A stretch of DNA of 32,281 bases. Origin: Candidatus Krumholzibacteriota bacterium (GTDB taxonomy: Bacteria > Krumholzibacteriota > Krumholzibacteriia > JAJRXK01). Position 1 is the stretch's first letter. Each line of letters opens with the position of its first letter. The translations under genes were made by a program, and so were the position numbers. Of the stretch, positions 22,942 to 31,395 are shown in pieces. The stretch covers positions 1-32,281 of the forward strand of contig JAJRXK010000021.1 in assembly GCA_024276305.1 (NCBI GenBank), given 5' to 3'. The notes under the pieces were generated by a model. It was not told the DNA's origin and did not search any database. It saw only the letters and a program-made list of their open reading frames with translations.

Positions 22942-24885
22942 TTAGGACTCCGCTCCTTCGACGCCTCGCCGGCGTCGATCATGGAGGTCCACGGTATTGT
23001 GACGGCCCCTCCAGGTCGAGAGGACCCGGGTGCAGATCGCTTCCGGATTCAACCCCACATCGGCGAGGAGCTGATCGGGAGAGCCGTGTTCGACGAAATG
23101 ATCCTCGATCCCCAGGGTCAGAACGTGGGGAACCGATCCCAATTCGGCGTGGAAGAGTTCGAGCACCGCGCTGCCGAAGCCGCCGTGGACCGCGCCCTCC
23201 TCCAGGGTCACCACCAAGTCGTGACGCGCCCCCTCTTGGAGGAGAAGCTCCCGGTCGAGGGGCTTGAGGAACTTGGCGTCGATCACCGTCGGACGGAGAC
23301 CTTCTTCGGAGAGAAGCTCGGCCGCGCGCTGGGCCAGGATCGTTCCCGTGCCCAGACCGATGAGCAGGATCTCTTCGCCGTCCTGCAGGGTCTCGCCTAC
23401 TCCGATGGGCATGGGCGTGGGTTGGTCGGCCATGGGGACTCCGACTCCATCGCCCCGGGGATAGCGCAGGGCCACCGGGCCCTCGTCGTAGTCGAGGGCG
23501 GTGGCCAGCATGTGCTGGAGTTGATCCTCGTCGCGCGGCGCCATCACCACCAGATCGGGAATGCAGCGGAGGTAGGCCAGGTCGAAGGTTCCATGGTGCG
23601 TCGGTCCATCGGCGCCCACGAGTCCCGCGCGGTCGAGAGCCAGTACCACATTGAGTTTCTGAAGGGCGATGTCGTGGATCACCTGGTCGTAGGCCCGTTG
23701 CAGGAAGGTGGAGTAGATGGCAACCACCGGCTTCATTCCACGGCAGGCCAAGCCCCCGGCGAAGGTCACCGCGTGCTGTTCGGCGATGCCGACGTCGAAG
23801 AAGCGGTCGGGCAACTGCTCGCGGAAGGGAACGAGGCCGGTTCCGTCGGGCATGGCCGCGGTGATGGCCACGATGCGCCGATCTTGGTGGGCCATCTTCA
23901 GCACGGTATTTCCGAAGACCGAAGTGTAGCTCGGAGGGCCGGAGCTCTGTCCGGCCTGCACGCCCTTGTCGGGATCGAACTTGGTCACCCCGTGGTACTT
24001 CAGGTTGTCCTGTTCCGCGAAGGAGTAGCCCTTGCCCTTCTCGGTGACCACATGGAGGAGAGTGGGTCCCTTGAGACGACAGACATCCTGGAGGGTGTCG
24101 ATGACCAGGTCGAGGTCGTGCCCGTCGATGGGACCGAAGTAGCGAAAGCCCAGCGCCTCGAAGAGGTGTCCGGGGGTCATGAAGGTCTTGAGGCTCTCCT
24201 TGGCCTTGGCGGCCAGGGTTCGGGCCTTGATTCCGCCCGGCACCTTTCCGAGGAGGTCCCAGAGCTCCGCCTCGAAATGGTTGTACAGGCGCCCCGAGGT
24301 GATCTCGGTGAGGTAACGATTGACCGCGCCGACATTCGGACTGATCGACATCTCGTTGTCGTTGAGAATCACCACCATGTCGGTGCCGGTCTCACTCACG
24401 TTGTTCAGTCCTTCGTAGGCGATGCCTCCGGTGAGGGCCCCATCGCCGACCACCGCCACCACCCGATGCTTTTCCTTGCGCAGATCCCGAGCCACCGCAT
24501 AGCCCAGGGCGGCCGAGATGGCGGTCGAGGCGTGGCCCACGCCGAAGGTGTCGTGCACGCTCTCGCCGCGCTTGGGAAAGCCGCTGAGTCCGCGATACTG
24601 TCGGATGGTCGGGAATTGCTCTCGGCGTCCGGTGAGCACCTTGTGGCCGTAGGCCTGATGTCCCACGTCCCAGACGATCTTGTCCTTGGGAGAGTCCAGG
24701 ACGTGGTGCAGGGCCACGGTGAGTTCGATGACCCCGAGTCCGGCTCCCAGATGACCTCCGACTCCGCTCACCACTTCGATGAGTTCTTCGCGGAGTTCGT
24801 CGGCCAGGGTGCGCAACTCGGCACGGCTGAGACCGGAGATCTGGTCCGGGGATTCGATCTGCGAGAGCAACGGTCGCTCGGACAT
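22942..24885 (-). CDS. dxs: 1-deoxy-D-xylulose-5-phosphate synthase
   Basis: 647 residues. It condenses pyruvate and glyceraldehyde 3-phosphate, using thiamine diphosphate, in the first step of the MEP isoprenoid pathway and also feeds thiamine and pyridoxal synthesis. The segments GGHLGAGLGVIELT, DVGHQAYGHKVLTGR, VVAVVGDGALTGGIAYEGLN (thiamine-binding GDG...N), the catalytic glutamate region FFDVGIAEQHAVTFAGGLA and DRAGLVGADGPTHHG are present in order. GGAG lies 5 bases before ATG 24885. A gap of 112 bases separates it from the DUF212 gene. Confidence 0.98.
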   Translation of the reverse strand: MSERPLLSQIESPDQISGLSRAELRTLADELREELIEVVSGVGGHLGAGLGVIELTVALHHVLDSPKDKIVWDVGHQAYGHKVLTGRREQFPTIRQYRGLSGFPKRGESVHDTFGVGHASTAISAALGYAVARDLRKEKHRVVAVVGDGALTGGIAYEGLNNVSETGTDMVVILNDNEMSISPNVGAVNRYLTEITSGRLYNHFEAELWDLLGKVPGGIKARTLAAKAKESLKTFMTPGHLFEALGFRYFGPIDGHDLDLVIDTLQDVCRLKGPTLLHVVTEKGKGYSFAEQDNLKYHGVTKFDPDKGVQAGQSSGPPSYTSVFGNTVLKMAHQDRRIVAITAAMPDGTGLVPFREQLPDRFFDVGIAEQHAVTFAGGLACRGMKPVVAIYSTFLQRAYDQVIHDIALQKLNVVLALDRAGLVGADGPTHHGTFDLAYLRCIPDLVVMAPRDEDQLQHMLATALDYDEGPVALRYPRGDGVGVPMADQPTPMPIGVGETLQDGEEILLIGLGTGTILAQRAAELLSEEGLRPTVIDAKFLKPLDRELLLQEGARHDLVVTLEEGAVHGGFGSAVLELFHAELGSVPHVLTLGIEDHFVEHGSPDQLLADVGLNPEAICTRVLSTWRGRHNTVDLHDRRRRGVEGAES

Positions 24886-24997
24886 GGAGTCTCCGTGAGG
24901 TTTCGGGCCTGGGTCGGGGTAGAATAGCCATACGAAGGCATCTAGCCAAAGGGAAAGCGTTCGCGCCCCCGGGAATGGTCGTCGACTCCCGCCGGGC

Positions 24998-25447
24998 TCA
25001 GCCCACCGCGAGGGCGAAGAGCAGGCCCAGAAGCATCCCCAGGATCACGTGGAGCGGGCGATGGCCTCGGTCTCCCAGCAGGGGCCGGAGCTGACGAGTC
25101 AGGGTCCCCTCCCGCTCGGGGCCGAATTGTTGGGCCAAGAGGAGGGCCGCCTTGCCGCCTCGGTCCACCGATCCCTGGACCCGGATGATGTCGTGGAGGA
25201 CGACCCCGCCCAGCACCATGCAGGCCGCGTATTCGGCGGAATCATAGCCTTCGCGCATGCCCACCACCGTGGCCAGGCACATGAAGGCCACCGCGTAGGA
25301 ACTGGGAAGGCCATTGGTCGCGGCCAGGACCCGCAGGGCGACGCTCCGATTGGCCAGGCTGTAGAGGACGAGCTTCAGAATCTGGGCCAGGGCTCCTGCA
25401 CTCAGCGCCAGTACCCAGGGATCTTGCCAACTGAGGACGTTCATCAT
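24998..25447 (-). CDS. DUF212 (YuiD-type) membrane protein, acid-phosphatase/haloperoxidase-related
   Basis: 149 residues with about four hydrophobic stretches. The pattern GLPSSYAVAFMCLATVVGM, YDSAEYAACMVLGGVVLHD and the RVQGSVDRGGKAALL region match DUF212, a family distantly related to PAP2 phosphatases and of unknown function. Most members have PSSHSA; here the histidine is replaced by tyrosine (Y51). The start overlaps the ispA stop as ATGA. Sitting between ispA and dxs suggests a link with prenyl-phosphate metabolism, but this is inference. Confidence 0.85.
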   Translation of the reverse strand: MMNVLSWQDPWVLALSAGALAQILKLVLYSLANRSVALRVLAATNGLPSSYAVAFMCLATVVGMREGYDSAEYAACMVLGGVVLHDIIRVQGSVDRGGKAALLLAQQFGPEREGTLTRQLRPLLGDRGHRPLHVILGMLLGLLFALAVG

Positions 25448-26337
25448 CGATCCCGGTGGACCAGCGAGTCACAGAGACAGGCGAGGTCGGGGTGCAGGAC
25501 CCCCAGCTCGTCCAATCGGGTCTTGGATTCGGTCAGGAGCTCGAGGGCCCGGCTCTCCGACTCCTCTTCCCCCCAGACTTCGATGGCCGTGAGTTTGGCC
25601 TGGGCGAGGTCCTTGCCCACGCTCTTGCCGAGCACCGCAGCGGTGGACCTCAGATCGAGGAGGTCGTCCACGATCTGGAAGGCCAAACCCAGGTTCTCGC
25701 CGACGTCCCGGACGGATTCGATCGCCGGCTCGTCCATCTCCGCCGCCACCGCCCCCATCCCCATCGCCGCGCCGATCAGTCGGCCGGTCTTGAGGCGGTG
25801 GATGCGCAGGAGGTGGTCCGGATCGGCGTCGAGGCCCTGGGCTTCGAGGTCGTATTGCTGGCCGCTGGCCATTCCCAGGGCGCCGGCGGCCTCGGTCAGC
25901 AGCGCGGTCATGCGCAGTCCAGTGGACGCGGGCTCGATGCGACTGAGTCGACGGAAGGCTTCGGTTTGGAGGGTGTCGCCGGCCAGGATGGCGGTGGCCT
26001 CGTCGAAGGCGACATGACAACTGGGCTTGCCGCGACGCAGATCGTCGTCGTCCATGGCCGGAAGGTCATCGTGAACGAGAGAGTAGGCGTGGACCATCTC
26101 CAGCGCGAGGGCCCCTTCGTGCGATGCCGGAGTGCAGTGTCCCACCACCCCTCGACAGGTCCAGTGACAGAGGATGGCTCGAAGTCTCTTGCCGCCACCG
26201 AGGAGGGAGTGGCGCATCGCGGCCAAGAGTCGAGGTGCGGCCGCCCCTTCGAGTTCGTTCAGCACCGAAGAGAGACTCTCTTCGATCTTCGCCCGGGCTT
26301 TGGACAGATGGGCCTCGTAGTCCTCGATCGCAGTCAT
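25444..26337 (-). CDS. ispA: Polyprenyl diphosphate synthase (farnesyl diphosphate synthase type)
   Basis: 297 residues. It adds isopentenyl diphosphate to allylic primers to make short-chain prenyl diphosphates. The GGGKRLRAILC block, the first Asp-rich motif HDDLPAMDDDDLRRGKP, the GQQYDLEAQG region, LKTGRLIGAAMGMGA and the second Asp-rich motif FQIVDDLLDLRS are intact. The bulky residues before the first Asp motif cannot firmly set chain length, though FPP synthase is most likely from size and context with dxs. ATG 26337 shares ATGA with the folD stop. Confidence 0.93.
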   Translation of the reverse strand: MTAIEDYEAHLSKARAKIEESLSSVLNELEGAAAPRLLAAMRHSLLGGGKRLRAILCHWTCRGVVGHCTPASHEGALALEMVHAYSLVHDDLPAMDDDDLRRGKPSCHVAFDEATAILAGDTLQTEAFRRLSRIEPASTGLRMTALLTEAAGALGMASGQQYDLEAQGLDADPDHLLRIHRLKTGRLIGAAMGMGAVAAEMDEPAIESVRDVGENLGLAFQIVDDLLDLRSTAAVLGKSVGKDLAQAKLTAIEVWGEEESESRALELLTESKTRLDELGVLHPDLACLCDSLVHRDR

Positions 26338-27233
26338 GATTCTCCTCCGGCCTCCAGTCCTTCTCTCCGGCAGAAGGCGGTGACCGTGTTCTCGAGGAGC
26401 ATCGCGATGGTCATCGGTCCAACTCCTCCCGGCACCGGCGAGAGATATCCCGCCACTTCGCGCACTCCGGGATCCACGTCCCCCACCAGGCGGGCGCCCT
26501 TGGGATGGGTGGGATCGTCCACGCGGTGGATCCCCACGTCGAGCACCGTCGCTCCCCGCCGGACCCAATCGGGCTGCACGAGTTGGGGAACTCCCGCCGC
26601 CGCGACCAGAATGTCGGCCTGCCGGCAGATCGCCGCAAGATCCCGACTCCGGCTGTGGGCCAGGGTCACCGTCGCGTCGACCCCCTTCGCGCTGAGCAGG
26701 GCCGCCATGGGTCGGCCGACGATCAGGCTCCGGCCCAGCACCACCGCTCGGGCTCCGGCGGTGGCCACGTGGTGGTGGCGTAGCATGCGGAGGCAACCCA
26801 AGGGGGTGCAGGGAACCAAGCCCGGCATTCCGCTCGCCAACAAGCCCACATTTCGGGGATGCAGACCATCGACATCCTTGGCCGGATCGATCCACTCGCG
26901 GAGGGCCGCGGGGTCGATGCCGTCGGGGACCGGGAGTTGGACCAGAAGTCCGTCCACGGAGGGGTCCTCGTTGATGCGCAGGATTTCGCGGTGGATTTCG
27001 CCGGCCGAGGTGGAGGCGGGCAGGCGCAGGACTTCGCCGCGAATCCCCGCCTTCTCACAGGCGCGCTCCTTGTTGCGAACGTAGACCTGGCTGGCGGGGT
27101 CTTCCCCCACCAGGATCACGGTGAGGGCGGGAGGGCGCCCCACCTGGGCCCGGAGCTCGGTGACTCTGTGTCCCAGTTCTTCGCGCAATTCCTGCGCGAG
27201 ACCCTTGCCGTCGATGATCACCGCTTCGCTCAT
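26334..27233 (-). CDS. folD: Methylenetetrahydrofolate dehydrogenase/cyclohydrolase
   Basis: 299 residues. This bifunctional enzyme interconverts 5,10-methylene- and 10-formyl-tetrahydrofolate using NADP. Landmarks are VILVGEDPASQVYVRNKERA with the catalytic lysine, DGLLVQLPVP, DPAKDVDGLHPRNVG, VPCTPLGCLRML, the nucleotide-binding VVLGRSLIVGRP and SPVPGGVGPMTIAML. ATG 27233 overlaps the stop of the YmdB-type gene as ATGA. The open frame upstream of it is a shadow inside that gene. Confidence 0.97.
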   Translation of the reverse strand: MSEAVIIDGKGLAQELREELGHRVTELRAQVGRPPALTVILVGEDPASQVYVRNKERACEKAGIRGEVLRLPASTSAGEIHREILRINEDPSVDGLLVQLPVPDGIDPAALREWIDPAKDVDGLHPRNVGLLASGMPGLVPCTPLGCLRMLRHHHVATAGARAVVLGRSLIVGRPMAALLSAKGVDATVTLAHSRSRDLAAICRQADILVAAAGVPQLVQPDWVRRGATVLDVGIHRVDDPTHPKGARLVGDVDPGVREVAGYLSPVPGGVGPMTIAMLLENTVTAFCRREGLEAGGES

Positions 27234-28024
27234 CGTCCCCATCCCTCCTCCAGGCGCAGAGCCACCCGTTCCACCGAGGTCGCGGTGCCGCTCCATTCGT
27301 CCACTTCGATGCAGAGGCCGGAGAGGCGGACGTCGTGTTGGGCCACTTCGAAACGTGCGGGCATCGAAGTGAGAAAACGTTTCATCACCGCGTCTTCCTT
27401 CATTCCGATCACGCTGTCGTAGGGGCCGGTCATGCCCAGGTCCGTTTGGTAGGCGGTGCCTTTGGCCAGGATCCTCTCGTCCGCGGTGGCCACATGGGTG
27501 TGGGTTCCCACCACCGCGCTGACTCTCCCATCGGCATAGCGACCCATGGCCTGCTTCTCGCTCGTCGCTTCGCCGTGGAAGTCGAGGACGAAGAGATCGG
27601 CGCTCTGGTCCAACTCCTCGAGGAGGCGATCGAGCTCGCGAAAGGGGCAATCCATGGGGGGCATGAAGATGCGCCCCTGCAGGCAGAGCACCGCGACGCG
27701 GATCTCCCCCACTTCCACCACACAGAATCGACGGCCGGCGGTTCCGGAGGGATAGTTTGCGGGTCGGACGAGCTTCTCTTCGGACCGGATGTAGTCTTCG
27801 CTCCCCTTCTTGTCCCAGAGGTGGTTGCCGCTGGTCATGACGTCCACCCCTGCGGCGAGGATCTCCCGCCCCACCGAAGCGGTCAGACCGAAACCGGCGG
27901 CCGCGTTCTCGGCGTTGGCGATCACCAGATCCGGTCGATGTTGCTCCCGCGCGCGGGGAAGCAGCTCTTCGAGTGCCATGCGGCCGGGACGGCCGATGAT
28001 GTCACCCAACATCAGAATTCGCAT
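27230..28024 (-). CDS. ymdB: YmdB-type metallophosphoesterase (TIGR00282 family)
   Basis: 264 residues. Members are dinuclear-metal phosphodiesterases that act on 2',3'-cyclic nucleotides; in Bacillus subtilis YmdB affects motility and biofilm choice. The metal-binding motifs are MRILMLGDIIGRPG, VIANAENAAAGFGLT, MTSGNHLWDKK, VLDFHGEATSEKQAMG and VVGTHTHVATADERIL. ATG 28024 has AAGG about 7 bases upstream. It follows the candidate 6S RNA and opens the densely overlapping part of the operon (folD, ispA). The natural substrate here is unknown. Confidence 0.92.
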   Translation of the reverse strand: MRILMLGDIIGRPGRMALEELLPRAREQHRPDLVIANAENAAAGFGLTASVGREILAAGVDVMTSGNHLWDKKGSEDYIRSEEKLVRPANYPSGTAGRRFCVVEVGEIRVAVLCLQGRIFMPPMDCPFRELDRLLEELDQSADLFVLDFHGEATSEKQAMGRYADGRVSAVVGTHTHVATADERILAKGTAYQTDLGMTGPYDSVIGMKEDAVMKRFLTSMPARFEVAQHDVRLSGLCIEVDEWSGTATSVERVALRLEEGWGR

Positions 28025-28059
28025 GGAGTGCCTTGTTCAGGAGAGGGGAAGAACCAGAG

Positions 28060-28238
28060 GGGGACCCGCAAAGCCGCGTGCACGAATTCGGTCTGAACCG
28101 AAGCAACGAACGTGGATGCCCTACCGCACGGATCGGACCTTCCTTGGAGGACTCGACCTCACCGCATGGAAAGCGGGCTTCCGGAGTTGAAGTGTTGGCT
28201 CGACGCGCATGGTGCATCGCGCACCTCGCAGGCACCCC
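28060..28238 (-). ncRNA. ssrS: Candidate 6S RNA
   Basis: The roughly 215-base gap after zapA on the same strand holds a plausible structured RNA of about 180 bases. Its ends pair imperfectly (CCTGCGAGG near 28225-28233 with CTTTGCGGG near 28065-28073, plus further GC pairs). An open, purine/pyrimidine-mixed middle follows, and a GGTCG/CGATC arm capped by TCCT-CCA-AGGA lies in the centre. A long closing stem, an internal bubble and a terminal hairpin are the form of 6S RNA, which binds the housekeeping RNA polymerase. The gene for 6S RNA is often found just after zapA, which is the main support. Boundaries are approximate. Confidence 0.5.
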
Positions 28239-28240
28239 CC

Positions 28241-28591
28241 TCAGGATCCCTCGGACTCGGAAACGCGCAGAGGAGTCTCGACCCCGGGGGCAGTCGAATC
28301 CTCTTTGGATGACAGACGGGCCTCGAGCGCATTCGCCAGCTGTAGAGCTCGGGTCTGCAGCTCGTCCACGCTTCGCATCTCGCCGGCCCGCAGCGAGACC
28401 AATTCATCGGCCAGGTTCAAGGCCGCCAGGATGGCCACACGAATGGTCGAGACCTGGCTCGACCGACTCGCCACCTCGCGCATCTTCTCATCGACCAGCT
28501 CGGCCACCTGCCGGACGTGTTCTGCGTTGGTGTCCGCACGGACGGAGTACTCCTGTCCAAAGATCCGAACTGTGGTCTTGGCGGGGTCCAT
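28241..28591 (-). CDS. zapA: Cell division protein ZapA
   Basis: About 116 residues. ZapA binds and bundles FtsZ filaments at the division ring. The N-terminal TTVRIFGQEYSVRAD, the helix HVRQVAELVDEKMREVA and RVAILAALNLADELVSL match the family, followed by a long C-terminal coiled coil and a Ser/Glu-rich tail. ATG 28591 (MDPAKTTVRIFG) is preferred over an upstream in-frame start whose translation is Pro/Ser/Arg-rich. It follows the ZapB-like gene and precedes the candidate 6S RNA. Confidence 0.92.
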   Translation of the reverse strand: MDPAKTTVRIFGQEYSVRADTNAEHVRQVAELVDEKMREVASRSSQVSTIRVAILAALNLADELVSLRAGEMRSVDELQTRALQLANALEARLSSKEDSTAPGVETPLRVSESEGS

Positions 28592-28619
28592 TCGATACCG
28601 TCCGTCACGGGATGGGGAA

Positions 28620-28919
28620 TCAGGACTCAGCGGCGGCGGCCGCATCCTCCTGCTCGAGGGATTCGAAGCGGGTCAGCAAGCGCTGGACTCGTTCTTCGAT
28701 CTCCTTCTTGCGCGCTTCCAGCTCGGATCGATCCACACTCGAGGCCCGAATCGTCTCGACTTCCTCCTGCAGGCGGAGGTTCTGCTCTTGCAACTCCTCC
28801 ATCCGAGACTCCAATTCCCGGCGGCGAAGCAGGAGCTTGTCTCGTTCCTCCTGCAGGACCGCGATCCGGTCCATCGCGCGGCCGATGTAGGCCTCCAGCT
28901 TGTCGAAACCGCTGTCCAT
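28620..28919 (-). CDS. ZapB-like coiled-coil division protein
   Basis: 99 residues, almost entirely coiled coil: heptads from about residue 5 (KLEAYIGRAMDRIAVLQEER) through RRRELESRMEELQEQNLRL to RVQRLLTRFESLEQ, ending in an Ala-rich tail. ZapB proteins are small coiled coils that link ZapA to the division apparatus. The gene directly precedes zapA (28 bases), which supports the role. The sequence alone shows only a coiled coil. AAGGAG lies 8 bases before ATG 28919. Confidence 0.75.
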   Translation of the reverse strand: MDSGFDKLEAYIGRAMDRIAVLQEERDKLLLRRRELESRMEELQEQNLRLQEEVETIRASSVDRSELEARKKEIEERVQRLLTRFESLEQEDAAAAAES

Positions 28920-28976
28920 CGCGAGTACTCCTTGGTTGAGCTTAGCCGCATCGGGTGTCCGGGGGCAAGGGCCTCC

Positions 28977-31382
28977 CTACCTCAGCTGTATTGCATGCGC
29001 CGTCCTCAGCTCGTCAAGCAGTTTCGCCACCAGGCGGTCGACACGTTGGTCCTTCATGGTGGACTTGGCGCTGCGGAGGGCCAGGCGCACTCCGAGAGCC
29101 CGGGTCTTCGGAGGTAGGCCTTCCCCTTCGTAGATGTCGAAGAGCTCGAGGCTCTCCAGGAGCTCGCCCATCGTGGCTTCGATCCCGGCCCGAAGCTGGG
29201 CCCAGGAGACCCCGTCGGGGACCACCAGGCTCAGATCGCGTCGGGCCGGAGGAAAGGCGGAGAGTGGCCGCACGTGGACCACCTCCGAACCCACCGAGAG
29301 CAGTGCCTCGATTTCGAAGGTCGCCACGATCATCGGCACTTGGAGGCCCAGGGCTCGGGCGGTGGCCGGACTCAGCTCGCCGACCACTCCCACCGGGGTG
29401 CCGTCGACCTGCAGATCGGTTTGGCTTCCCGCGCGGAGCCAGGGCCGTCCCTCCCCAGCCGCGCGCTCCACCGACCACCCGAAGTGCTGGCCGAGGCTGT
29501 CGATCTCGCCGTAGACGTCGAGCAATTCCACCGGACGCGGGGGATCATCGGGGTGGGCGGAATGAACCGGTCCGCTCCAGGCGATCTGAAGGACCTCCGC
29601 TTCCCGGGGCAGGTCCTCGCCGGGCACGGGGTGGAAGAGCTTCGCACATTCGAAGAGTCGGATCGGGGAGGTCCACCCGTGGCGCAGGTTCCGGGCCACG
29701 GCCCGGACCATCTCGGGCACCGCACTGGTGCGCAGGGCATCGTCTCCCTGAACCACCGGGTTGAGGACCCGGACCGCGGGCTCCTCGGCGTGGCCCAGAG
29801 CCGCCGCGTCTCCGGCTCGCTGGAAGGAGCTGCTCACGCATTCGTGATAACCCCGTCCGGCCAGGGTCCGGCGCCACTTCGACACCAGCACTTCTTTCGG
29901 GCTGCGACGCGCATTGGTGATCAGCGGCAGGCGCGCCGCCGGATCGAAGTGGTCGAAGCCGTGCATGCGTCCGAGCTCCTCGATCGCGTCCACTTCTGCG
30001 TGGAGGTCGTGCCGGAAGGAGGGCGGAGTCACCACGATTCCTTCGCTGCCGTCGCGCGACTCCAATTCGCTGTCGATGCCCAAGCGCCGGAGGTGATCGG
30101 CCATGGTGTCGGGGGTCATCTCGACTCCCAGGAGACGCCTCACCTGAGAGCTCCGCACGAAGAAGGTCGACCGAGTGGAAGATGCCGACGGATGGGAGTC
30201 GATGATCTGGCGTCGAGTACTCCCCCCCGCCACCGCCTCGATGAGGGTCGCCAGGCGGCGGCTGACCCAGGGAATGTTGTGGCCATCGACCCCGCGCTCG
30301 AATCGATAGCTGGCGTCGGTGCTCAATCCCACGCTGCGCCGGCCCTTGCGGATGACCAGGGGATCGAAGTGGGCCACTTCCAAGAGAAGTCGTGAGCTAC
30401 TCGAATCCACTTCGCTGTTCGCTCCACCCATGATTCCGGCCAGGGCGACGCCGCCGCTCCGGTCGGCTACCAGAAGATGCGACGCCTGGAGCTCTCGGGC
30501 GGTGCCATCGAGAGTGACGAAGCTCTCTCCGGCTCGGGCGCGACGGATGATGAGCTCCTGTCCCTCGAGCTTGTCGCGGTCGAAACAGTGGTTGGGATGA
30601 CCGCACTCGTGCAGCAAGTAGTTACTGGCATCTACCACCGCATTGATGGGACGTTGGCCGATCGCCATCAGACGTTGACGCATCCACCGGGGTGACTCGC
30701 CGACCTTCACTCCATCCATGAGCTGAGCGGTGAAGCGCGGACAGGCCGAGGGGTCTTCCACCCTCACCGTCCACGATTCGTCCGACTCCACGAGCGCGGC
30801 CTCGGGTCCCGCGTCGGGCAGTCGAACTTCGCTGCGGTACCAGGCCGCCAATTCGCGGGCCACGCCGATATGGCTCAGCCAGTCGGGGCGGTTGGGCGTG
30901 ACTTCGATCTCGAACACCGTGTCCGCGTACCCGAAGTAGTCGTCGAGGGGACGCCCGACTTCGAAGGAATCGTCGAGCTCGAGGATCCCGTCGTGGCCCG
31001 AGCCCAGTTCCAACTCGCGTTCGCTGCAGATCATTCCCATCGAGACCTGGCCGCGGATCTTGGACTTCTTGATGCGGAAGTCACCGGGAAGTACCGCCCC
31101 CACCGTGGCCAGCGCCACCCGCAGCCCTGCCCGCACGTTGGGGGCTCCGCAGACGATCTGGAGTTCTTCACTGCCGGTATGGACCCGGCAGACGCGCAAC
31201 TTGTCGGCATCCGGATGAGCGGTCGCTTCGATCACTTCGCCCACGATGACCTTGGGGAAGGCGATGCGGAAGTCTTCGACTTCCTCGACCTCGAGTCCGA
31301 GAAGAGTGAGTCTCGAGAGCACCTCTTCGAGGTCGGCAGGGAATTCGACCAGTTCACGCAACCAATTCACGGAAAGCTTCAC
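28977..31382 (-). CDS. pheT: Phenylalanine-tRNA ligase beta subunit
   Basis: 801 residues, the full bacterial length. It forms the alpha2-beta2 enzyme that charges tRNA-Phe. Domains in order: the N-terminal EMAP-type tRNA-binding region (about 40-150, KVIVGEVIEATAHPDADKL), B3/B4 editing region (about 210-390), B5 (about 400-475), the catalytic-like core, and the ferredoxin-fold anticodon-binding end (FPPARRDLSLVVPDGVSW through STMKDQRVDRLVAKLLDEL). The start is GTG 31382 with GGAGG 7 bases upstream, 13 bases after the pheS stop. Confidence 0.98.
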   Translation of the reverse strand: MKLSVNWLRELVEFPADLEEVLSRLTLLGLEVEEVEDFRIAFPKVIVGEVIEATAHPDADKLRVCRVHTGSEELQIVCGAPNVRAGLRVALATVGAVLPGDFRIKKSKIRGQVSMGMICSERELELGSGHDGILELDDSFEVGRPLDDYFGYADTVFEIEVTPNRPDWLSHIGVARELAAWYRSEVRLPDAGPEAALVESDESWTVRVEDPSACPRFTAQLMDGVKVGESPRWMRQRLMAIGQRPINAVVDASNYLLHECGHPNHCFDRDKLEGQELIIRRARAGESFVTLDGTARELQASHLLVADRSGGVALAGIMGGANSEVDSSSSRLLLEVAHFDPLVIRKGRRSVGLSTDASYRFERGVDGHNIPWVSRRLATLIEAVAGGSTRRQIIDSHPSASSTRSTFFVRSSQVRRLLGVEMTPDTMADHLRRLGIDSELESRDGSEGIVVTPPSFRHDLHAEVDAIEELGRMHGFDHFDPAARLPLITNARRSPKEVLVSKWRRTLAGRGYHECVSSSFQRAGDAAALGHAEEPAVRVLNPVVQGDDALRTSAVPEMVRAVARNLRHGWTSPIRLFECAKLFHPVPGEDLPREAEVLQIAWSGPVHSAHPDDPPRPVELLDVYGEIDSLGQHFGWSVERAAGEGRPWLRAGSQTDLQVDGTPVGVVGELSPATARALGLQVPMIVATFEIEALLSVGSEVVHVRPLSAFPPARRDLSLVVPDGVSWAQLRAGIEATMGELLESLELFDIYEGEGLPPKTRALGVRLALRSAKSTMKDQRVDRLVAKLLDELRTAHAIQLR

Positions 31383-31395
31383 GACCGTACCTCCC

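Noticed and set aside
22099-24927. Long + strand open frame opposite nadK and dxs
   Set aside because: A shadow of two well-conserved genes; the protein is low-complexity and Gly/His/Glu-rich with no domain.
24886-24997. Promoter upstream of dxs
   Set aside because: TATTCT near 24925 resembles a -10 box, but no good -35 box lies 16-18 bases from it; evidence is too weak to call.
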